This document shows positions 50,454 through 58,700 of a DNA stretch of 64,000 nucleotides, in pieces. Within the stretch, counting starts at the first letter, position 1; each line of letters begins with the position of its first letter. A model generated the notes under the pieces. The model was not told where the DNA came from and ran no database searches. It was given only the letters and a program-made list of their open reading frames with translations. Origin of the DNA: JAJTCH01 sp040386195 (lineage in GTDB: Bacteria; Pseudomonadota; Alphaproteobacteria; Rickettsiales; UBA1997); the NCBI GenBank assembly GCA_040386195.1, contig JAZKFV010000002.1, positions 1 through 64,000 of the forward strand, read 5' to 3'. The position numbers and the translations under genes are program-made.

Positions 50454-52289
50454 CTATTCCACCGTAACCGATTTGGCTAAATTTCTGGGCTGGTCAACAT
50501 CGTTGCCTTTGTAAATCGCTGTGTAATAAGCGATCAACTGAGTTGGAATTACGCCCAGCAAGGCTTCGTCGATGATGTTATCAATTTTTGGCAGGGTGAT
50601 GGATTTAAAAGTGATATTTTTTAGTTCATTAATTCCAGCTTGGTTACCAATCAAAACCACCTTGCCACCGCGGGCGGCAACTTCTTCGATGTTGGAAGCG
50701 GATTTTTCAAAAAGTTCGGTGTTAGGAGCAATAGCGATGATGGGCATATTTTTGTCAATTAGCGCAATGGTGCCGTGTTTTAACTCGCCGGAGGCAATAC
50801 CAAAAGCGTTGATGTAAGAAAGTTCTTTTAGTTTTAATGCGCCTTCCAAAGCGGTGGGATAAGAAACGCCGCGACCCATATAAATCAAGCTTTGATGTTT
50901 ACTAACAAATTTTGCCACCTCTTTAATTTCAGCTAAATTTTTATCAATTAAAATCTCGCGCATTTTGTGAGGAATTTGGGTTAAACTTTCAATCAATTCC
51001 AGCTTGGTTTTTTCGCTAATAGTTTGTTTTTGACTGGCAAGTTCCAGCGCAAATAAAATTAAAACCGTTAGCTGGGCAATATAGGCTTTGGTTGAAGCCA
51101 CACCAATTTCTGGGCCGGCGATAGTGCGAATAATTGCATCGGCTAAATAAGCCATATTACTTTGCGCCACATTAACAATTCCTAAAGTTTTTTGATGATG
51201 TTCTTTGGCGTATTTTAAAGCGGCAATTGTGTCTGCTGTTTCGCCGGATTGAGAGATAAAAATGTTTAAACTATTGCCATAAAATGCCGCGCCGCGATAA
51301 CGAAATTCGGAAGCAATATCAACTTCAACATTAATTTTGGCTAAAGATTCAATCAGATATTTGCCAACGCAAGCGGCGTAATAAGAGGTTCCGCAGGCGA
51401 TAATGTTAATTTTATCAATCGCTTTTAAATCGAAAGGAAAATTAGGCAAAGCGATGCGACCATTTTCGGCAGTTAGATAATTATCAATAATATCTTGCAC
51501 CACCCGCGGCTGTTCAAAAATTTCTTTTTGCATAAAATGGGCAAAATTTTCTTTGGAAACTTTGCCAATATCTTTTTCCATATTTTTGACAATTCTAGTA
51601 ACCGCGCTGCCGGAAGCATCAAAAATTTCAACGGAATTGCTGGTTAAAAAAGCCACATCGCCATCTTCTAAATAGCTAACTTTGGTTGTCAAATTGTCTA
51701 AAGCGAAATAATCAGAAGCGGTGTAATTTTCACCGATGCCAAAACCAATCAACAAAGGTGAACCTTTTTTAGCAACCGCCATAAAATTTTCATCACCTTG
51801 AAACACAATGCCTAAAGCAAAGGCTCCGTGTAGTTCTTTTAAAGCTAAAATTACTGCCTGTTTTTTGTCATTGGTTTGTTTTAGATAAAAAGAAATCAAA
51901 TGCGGAATTACTTCGGTATCAGTTTGGCTTAAAAATTTTACGCCAGTTTTTTTCAATTTTTCTTTGAGCTCCTGATAATTTTCGATAATGCCATTGTGAA
52001 CTACCGCAACATTTTTACTCAAATGTGGATGAGAATTTTCTTCCGAAGGTTTGCCGTGCGTTGCCCATCTGGTGTGGCCAATGCCAATATTGCCAACAAA
52101 CTTTTTATTTTTAGAAATCGCCAATTCCAAATGAACAATTTTGCCTTGCTTCTTGATAGTATTAATTTGATCGCCAGCAATTAAAGAAATGCCCGCTGAA
52201 TCATAGCCGCGATATTCTAATTTTTTTAGACCATCTAAAATTTTAGGCACAACATTATTTTTGCTAACAATTCCAACGATTCCGCACAT
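50454..52289 (-). CDS. glmS: Glucosamine-6-phosphate synthase GlmS
   Basis: Makes glucosamine-6-phosphate from fructose-6-phosphate and glutamine for peptidoglycan and lipid A. The 611 residues start MCGIVGIVSKNN with the N-terminal nucleophile Cys. The glutaminase domain includes GIGHTRWATHGKPSEENSHP, and two SIS domains follow (IIACGTSYYAACVGKYLIES; SLIYMGRGVSYPTALEGALK), ending AKSVTVE. Family length is 608. No glmS ribozyme is seen upstream, as expected outside Firmicutes. The leader holds the heptamer repeats at 52293-52327. Confidence 0.97.
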   Translation of the reverse strand: MCGIVGIVSKNNVVPKILDGLKKLEYRGYDSAGISLIAGDQINTIKKQGKIVHLELAISKNKKFVGNIGIGHTRWATHGKPSEENSHPHLSKNVAVVHNGIIENYQELKEKLKKTGVKFLSQTDTEVIPHLISFYLKQTNDKKQAVILALKELHGAFALGIVFQGDENFMAVAKKGSPLLIGFGIGENYTASDYFALDNLTTKVSYLEDGDVAFLTSNSVEIFDASGSAVTRIVKNMEKDIGKVSKENFAHFMQKEIFEQPRVVQDIIDNYLTAENGRIALPNFPFDLKAIDKINIIACGTSYYAACVGKYLIESLAKINVEVDIASEFRYRGAAFYGNSLNIFISQSGETADTIAALKYAKEHHQKTLGIVNVAQSNMAYLADAIIRTIAGPEIGVASTKAYIAQLTVLILFALELASQKQTISEKTKLELIESLTQIPHKMREILIDKNLAEIKEVAKFVSKHQSLIYMGRGVSYPTALEGALKLKELSYINAFGIASGELKHGTIALIDKNMPIIAIAPNTELFEKSASNIEEVAARGGKVVLIGNQAGINELKNITFKSITLPKIDNIIDEALLGVIPTQLIAYYTAIYKGNDVDQPRNLAKSVTVE

Positions 52290-52292
52290 AAG

Positions 52293-52327
52293 GTAATGAT
52301 TAATGGTTAATTATTAATGATTAATGA
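52293..52327. repeat. AT-rich heptamer repeat
   Basis: GTAATGATTAATGGTTAATT and ATTAATGATTAATGA follow one another just upstream of glmS. Same family as at 12088-12232 and 36792-36862, but with only the one orientation. Confidence 0.7.
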
Positions 52328-52453
52328 GAGGATGATAAAAATTGAGTTGCGCAAGTAAAGAGTAATGTTTTGTAATAAAAATTGTTGATTTATTTAGTGG
52401 ATTTATATTCAAATGTGTCCTTTCAATTTTTATCAATTTTTTACTTAAAATTA

Positions 52454-55426
52454 GTGGCCAAGAAATTATCTCAAATTGTTAAAGAGCAGCAAAATGTGTT
52501 GTTAGACATCTATCTTAAAAGCATTCCTGAAGCAGAATTGGCTGGGTTAGCTCAATTTTTACCACCAAAATCATATAAAAATCAAAAAGCTTTGGCTAAA
52601 GAATTTAGCAAGTTGGACAAAGAAGCAAAATTGACAATTGGTAATCACCAAGCACGAATCGCCGATATGCATACTCGGGTGCGTAATTCTGTGAATAGTA
52701 AATATGCGGCCAGTTTTGCCGAAACATCTCCAATTGATGCTTCATCTTTTAAATTTGTGATTGATAGAGCTGCGGAAGCAAAATTGCCGAAAGAAAAACT
52801 TCAGGAAATATTAACCAAAACCATTATTTCCAACAGCATTACCGCTCATCCAACTAATCCTTATTCTACAAAATATACCGCTGAGTCGATGGAGTTAGAC
52901 AGAATTTTGTCTGAGCCTGAATCTGAAAGAAAGGCTGAAAAATTGCAGGAACAAATTACCAAAATGATTGCGATGAATCCAGTTCCTTTGGTTAGTGAAA
53001 AAAATAAAGGCAAAAAAACTCAAACCGATGAGGTGCATGAGGCAATGTCTTATATGCAAAATATTTATAAAAGTTTTCCAGCGGCGCGTAGAAAAGTTCA
53101 AGAAGCGTTAGAGGCAAGCGCGCAGTATGCTGATGTCAAAGTTGGTAATTTTTATGATATGGGCGCTTGGCTTTCTGGAGACGGAGACGGCAACCCAGCG
53201 GCTACAGCGGAATCTTTGCAAAATAATATTGATTTATTTAGAGCGGAAATAAGACGCCTTTATAGCAATGATTTGGCGCAAATAATTGCTGGGTTAGAAG
53301 ATTCAGATTTGAAAAATAAATTATTAGCAATTCAAGAACAAATCGAGCTTGATCAATATCAAAATCCACAACAATTAATCAATGAATTAAAGCAAACAGA
53401 ATTACCTTCTGAATTTCAGGAGCAATTGCAAGATTTGATTTGCAGAGTTGAGAGTTTTGGTTTTCGCTATGCCAAAATTGATATTCGTCACGACGCTTCT
53501 GATATCAACAAAACTGTTGCCGATATTTTAATTGCTTTAGGAAGACTTGCGGCAGCAGATAAGAAGCAATTTCTAGAAGATTTGGCTGGCGATGATCCAG
53601 AAAAAATTGCCTCAGCAGCAAAATTAATTTCCGATGCTTTAGAAGCTGATTTAGGAACTATTGATACTTCTAAATTTGACGATGTTAGTAAAAGAATTTT
53701 TGGCAGATTGCGAGTTATTGCTGAAAATCCGGGCTCTTCCGACAAATTAATTATTGCTGAATGTAAGAATCAGGGCAACGCTTTGGGAGCATTGTTTTTG
53801 TTGAAAGCAACCGGCAACTCAGTTGGTAAAAAAGATTCCTTGAATGTAGTCACTTTATCAGAAAGTGCTGACGATTTAATTACCTTACCAAAAAATATTG
53901 AAGCACTTCTAAGAAATCCAATTTATCGCCAACATGTTGCAGCAACTGGCAAGTTGATTTATATGATTGCTAAAAGTGATACGCAAAGACGAGACGGCGT
54001 TGGCGCGCAGTTTGCTCAAGAATTGCCACCGGAATTTGTTACTAAATTATTTGCCAAATTAGTTAGAGAATATCCAGAATTAAAAGGCGTAACTCTAACT
54101 CCATTTAATGGCGGCGGGCATGCTTTGCAAAGAGGTGGTGGCAGAATTGACGAAGTTCCTAACGTTTACGGCAAGGCTGAAATGCGTGGCTTAAATTGGT
54201 TGGAATCTGGCGAAGAACTCGACAAAGATATTCAAATTGCCCCACCAATTTTAACCACTCAAGGTCATCAAAATGGAATTTTATATAGTGCCGATAGCGC
54301 CTCTAATTCTTTAACCAGCTATTTATCACAATCGGTTTGGGCAGCATTAAAAAGAGCTGGAATTATAAAAGAACCAGAAGTTTTAACTGGTGATGGAACG
54401 CCGAATTTAGATGCTCAACAAGCAAGAGCCAATCGAAAATTATTTTTTGAAGCGGCAAGAAAAGTATATGCAAAAGAAATTACCACTCCTAATAGCCCAA
54501 TTAACAAATTGTTTAGAAATGGACCTTGGGCTGGAGTTGATTTAACCAACGTTTCCTCGCGCCCTGGCAAAAGAGTTGAAAGTTCTGATTTACAACTAAC
54601 CGACCAAAGAGCAATTGGCGCTGATAAAATGTGCACTCACAGCGGCACTCATTTGATTAATTGGTATAGCGCCAAAGCTGGTTTGCACGCAATTATTGAT
54701 TCTGTAGGATTAGAACAGGCTCATCAAATGTATCGCCAAGACAAACCTACTCGTGATAGTTTTAGATCAATGTCGATGTCATTATTTATGACTGATTTTG
54801 ATGTAGCTTGGAAAATGATGATTGGCGAAGAAAGACCGGACAGTAAAATGATCGAATTTTGGGCAAAAGCCTATCCGCCATTGGAAGAAACCGATCCAAA
54901 ATTACAGCTCAGAATCACTTTGGCTCATATTGAACAAGAGGCGATTGAAACTGCAAAATTAATTTATCGCACCATAAAAAACGGGCAAGCAGCTGGAGAA
55001 GATTTATCTAATTTTACCCCGCAAGATTTATTAACCAGCTTCTGGCCGGATTTAGCAGAGGAAATCAGGGATCGCGAAGAAAGATTAAAATTTGCCCATT
55101 TAGTTGAGGCTGAATTAACTAACAATCTTGGTCCTGATGAAAAAAGATATCCAAAAGATCAAGATATAGAACAGCAAATTAGAGCTTGGGATACTGCCTG
55201 CATGGGTTCAGAAGCGCCGATTGGTAGCATGCTGACTTTAACCAAACTAAATGAAGCCGGATTGCCCAGAACTAATCATGAGTTTGAAGTGAGTGATGAG
55301 TTGGAAAAAGAATTGTCTATTGTTGGAAAATTTACTCAAATGCCCCCAAGCCCACAATCTAGAACCAGCCAAGGCTTTGCACTGCAGCAGAGACAAGGGC
55401 AAACAATTGCTCCTCCTATGGGATAA
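52454..55426 (+). CDS. Phosphoenolpyruvate-carboxylase-like protein with altered active site
   Basis: About 990 residues homologous to PEP carboxylase along the whole chain, starting at a GTG (MAKKLSQIVKEQQN); an upstream frame from 52382 is less likely. Retained: the catalytic histidine H132 in ITAHPTN, GDGDGNP (243-248), DIRHDASD, D509 in AKSDTQRRDG and SRPGKR (702-707). Changed: the loop FHGRGG is F551-N-G-G554-G-H, so the essential arginine (R587 in E. coli) is glycine; the RAIPW...R block reads RAIGADKMCTHSGTH; the C-terminal QNTG is missing, replaced by a P/Q-rich tail ending in PPMG. It is either catalytically altered or a pseudoenzyme. Its end overlaps the valS fragment by 11 bases. 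Confidence 0.8.
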   Translation: MAKKLSQIVKEQQNVLLDIYLKSIPEAELAGLAQFLPPKSYKNQKALAKEFSKLDKEAKLTIGNHQARIADMHTRVRNSVNSKYAASFAETSPIDASSFKFVIDRAAEAKLPKEKLQEILTKTIISNSITAHPTNPYSTKYTAESMELDRILSEPESERKAEKLQEQITKMIAMNPVPLVSEKNKGKKTQTDEVHEAMSYMQNIYKSFPAARRKVQEALEASAQYADVKVGNFYDMGAWLSGDGDGNPAATAESLQNNIDLFRAEIRRLYSNDLAQIIAGLEDSDLKNKLLAIQEQIELDQYQNPQQLINELKQTELPSEFQEQLQDLICRVESFGFRYAKIDIRHDASDINKTVADILIALGRLAAADKKQFLEDLAGDDPEKIASAAKLISDALEADLGTIDTSKFDDVSKRIFGRLRVIAENPGSSDKLIIAECKNQGNALGALFLLKATGNSVGKKDSLNVVTLSESADDLITLPKNIEALLRNPIYRQHVAATGKLIYMIAKSDTQRRDGVGAQFAQELPPEFVTKLFAKLVREYPELKGVTLTPFNGGGHALQRGGGRIDEVPNVYGKAEMRGLNWLESGEELDKDIQIAPPILTTQGHQNGILYSADSASNSLTSYLSQSVWAALKRAGIIKEPEVLTGDGTPNLDAQQARANRKLFFEAARKVYAKEITTPNSPINKLFRNGPWAGVDLTNVSSRPGKRVESSDLQLTDQRAIGADKMCTHSGTHLINWYSAKAGLHAIIDSVGLEQAHQMYRQDKPTRDSFRSMSMSLFMTDFDVAWKMMIGEERPDSKMIEFWAKAYPPLEETDPKLQLRITLAHIEQEAIETAKLIYRTIKNGQAAGEDLSNFTPQDLLTSFWPDLAEEIRDREERLKFAHLVEAELTNNLGPDEKRYPKDQDIEQQIRAWDTACMGSEAPIGSMLTLTKLNEAGLPRTNHEFEVSDELEKELSIVGKFTQMPPSPQSRTSQGFALQQRQGQTIAPPMG

Positions 55427-55664
55427 TATCAAAAACTAATGATTGCAACTCATCGTTTTTCACCAATATTTCTGCCGTATTGCAGACATTTTGCAAATCA
55501 GCAATCACAGCAAAAATATTGGTTTTGGTGTTGATGGAAAATTTCTGCAACGGAGTTTTCATTGATAAATTATTGTCTGATTTAAATTTGCGGATATTAA
55601 AAATCACTTCCAACATAATGCTGCCAATCTCTAAAGCCTGTTCATCCACAATATAATCTTCCAA
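55416..55664 (-). pseudogene. Truncated duplicate of the valS 3' end
   Basis: An 82-codon frame (TTG start) reads EDYIVDEQALEIGSIMLEVI and onward nearly as the C-terminus of ValRS encoded at 61.1-61.35 kb. The homologous DNA runs about 55462-55690 against 61132-61372. Relative to valS it has a 10-base deletion between two CCAACTT repeats and some 8-10% other substitutions, most at third codon positions, and the last 18 codons diverge. It lacks the catalytic domain and cannot be a synthetase. It sits just upstream of the helicase-ankyrin gene. Confidence 0.85.
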
Positions 55665-55727
55665 CTTCCGCGTTGATAAATTAAATTTAATTAAGCCTAA
55701 TTTCTTTAAATTTAAATTTTAAAAACT

Positions 55728-58700
55728 ATGCCAAAATTCAGTTCAATACTTATTTCAAAACAAGCATTAGCAGATACCCAAAAATATTTAGCTGGAATTG
55801 GCGTTAATTTGGATGATGGGCGGTTAATAGAATATGTTAAAGACAAGTTTATAGGTCGTGATGGTGGCTTGCATACTGAGAAAATAAGACAAAAAGCAAA
55901 ATTTTTTAGCGCTAAGTTTAATGACAAAGCCAGATGGCATCTTTATTTTTCTCAGGAAAATAGAGGTGTGGCGATTATTTTTGATTTTTACGAAGGGCAT
56001 TATCAAAAGACTGATAGAAGGACATTTAAGGTTAAAGAATATAGTGCTGGAGAGTTGCGGGAGCAGTTTATTAAAATTGATCTTGGGCAAGAAAAAGAAA
56101 TTATGACTCCTGCCGCTGATGTTGATTTGCCAACTGACAAATTATTCGCAAAGAAAGCGGCTCCTACAGTGCATTTTGATGTAAGCCAAGTTGAGGCTAT
56201 TAAAATTTTAGTTAGAGACGGTCCATCGCAATCATTTTATATTGATTCGTTAGCGGGCAGTGGAAAAACTTTGGTAGCTTTGCGATATTTGGGAGAGTTG
56301 GCTAGTGGGTTGGCTGATGGTCGAAAATTAGTTTATTTAACTGCATCTGACGAATTAGCAACAAGACAACAAGAGCAATTTGTTGAGTATTATCCGGAAC
56401 TTAAAGACCAAGTTTTATTTAAAAGTCATGATAGTTTTTTATCTGAAGAATCGGGTTTAAAGGTTGCTAATTATGATGATTTTTTGAATTTTTACGATTC
56501 TTTGAGCGATGAAGAGAAATTAAAACTTCCAACCAATCTAAGTTTTTTATATGAAGAATTTTGCTATTGGGCAGGAAATTTTGATCATACTATAGATCAG
56601 CAAGATTTGCCAAATCAACAACCTCGACAAGATCAGGAAGATCAAGAAGATTATCGTCAACATCTCAAAAATTTTAAGGAATACAAAACTTTAGATAAAA
56701 TTTCTAGCACCATACCAATAAAGCCAAAACCAGCAGAAGTTGAGAAAAAAACTGGTAATCCTAAGGCAGTTTTTTACCGTGATGATGCAGAAATATTTTT
56801 TGGTAAATATAAAGAATATTTAGTAAGAATTGGAAAAGTTGATCCGTCAGATATTGATATTGGGCTTTTACAGAAAGATAAATATGAGGGAATTCTCTAT
56901 GACGAAGCTCAGCAATTGCTAAGAATAAGTGATAGTTGGCAATTAGAAAAATTATCAAAGATACCAGTACAATATTGTGGCGATAGAAGACAAGGCTCAC
57001 CATTGTTTAATCCCAAAGTTCATTTAAGAACGCAAAATCGGATATATTTACAATATAGCTATCGTTGCAGCAATAATGTCAGTAATTTTGCCGATCAAGT
57101 TTTAGCATTAGAAAGAAAAATTCAGGGCAAACAAGATCATAAAAAAACCTTTATTTCAAAATCTGATGATGAAGGTAGTGTAGAGTTTAGTCTGTATAAA
57201 CCTCAACCTAAAGACCAGCCTCAAAGTCATATCCAAAATTTTCCTAAGGATTTATTGAATAAGATTGAACTTAATTCCGACCAATATTGTATTATTGTTC
57301 CTAATCAAGCAATCAAAGGCCAGCTAAAAGCAGCGGGCTTAGAGGCGACAATATTGCTAGCCAAAAACTGCGGCGGTTTTGAATATAAAAATGTGGTTTT
57401 GTACAATTGTATTCTGCCTACTTTATTTGATGATTCAAAAACCGACGCTGAAATATGTGCCAAAGTTGGTGCTGCTAGAAATTTAGGTGTGGCCGTAACT
57501 AGAACTATGAGTTCTCTCACCATAATTGATGTAGATACTAATCGTGCTGCCCGCAATTTCGAGGAAAATTACAAGAAATCAGATGCTGAAAAATCTAGAA
57601 CTGAGCAAGTTAAAAAGGAAACGACTCAAACAAAAATAGAAATAAAAACTGATGCTGAATTTTTACTAAATAAAGCTATCAACAATATTATTAGCTCTTT
57701 GCAGCTGAGAGACAAAATCAAAGATGAATATCAGCGTCAAATTGGATTGGCGATAGAAAATATTTATCAAGCTGTTGGTGAAAAAAATGCTGAAGAATCG
57801 CAAAAACAAAAATTGCAAGATTCGATAGAAAATTTGCTGAATAATTTATTGCCGGAACTACTTGCCAATAAAGAGTTATTGAAGCTGATAATTTGCGGCA
57901 GAAATGTTGCTGAAGTGATTGCTAATATAAAATCATATCAAGAATTTTTACCAAAAAACGCCGCTGATAATTTTGATTGGGAAAAAATGCCTAGTAATTT
58001 GTCTTTTGAATTGAATTTTCAAAAGGCGAATATTTTTGAGTTTGTTTTAGAAACAAAAGACCCGCAAGTTATTGGCAGGTTTTTAGAGCAACAGGAAAGC
58101 ATTTTTAAGGATAAAAAAGCTAAAGAAGCCAAAGAAGAATATCTATATTTCTTACAAGATGAGTCATTAGACGGGGCAATCCTTAAACAGCTGTTGGGTT
58201 TCTTTAAACCGTTAGAATCAAAAAATCTAAAAGAGTTATTTGAATGCTTTCAAGATAGTCCAGAAAAAATCAAAGTGATATTTGATTATACTTGCTCAAG
58301 CATTCCTGCTGATAAAGGAAGGTTAATTGCAACATTAAAATCCTGCGGAATTTTATCTTCAGAATTTATTGTAAAAGCGTTAGATGAAAATCAAAGACTA
58401 CGATTGTTTCAAATTATATCTGGGCAGGGTGATCCCAAGATTAAAAGTGCTGATATGTTTTCTTTTATCACTAAATATGGCGAGTTTATAGGAAGTGGTG
58501 AACAATGGGTTAAGACATTAACAACTTTTAAAATTGCCCTTGATACCCAAAAAAGCTCTGGAATCAAAGCGGCAATTGATAATCTAAGAAAGGTTGATGA
58601 AAGTCTTAAAGGACGGTTTGATGACAATGCTCTCAAGAAAATTCTAATAGCAATGTTGCTTCCACCTAAAGACAAACCGCTTGTAATGCTAAAGCAAATG

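Noticed and set aside
52290..52381. A glmS ribozyme before glmS
   Set aside because: The glmS leader is short, AT-rich and repeat-bearing; the ribozyme is confined mostly to Firmicutes and its core is not visible.
55416..55664. A functional small gene encoding a ValRS-like C-terminal domain
   Set aside because: It has no catalytic part, begins at a weak TTG and diverges at its end. Third-position bias could reflect constraint on the full-length source copy. I call it a fragment.
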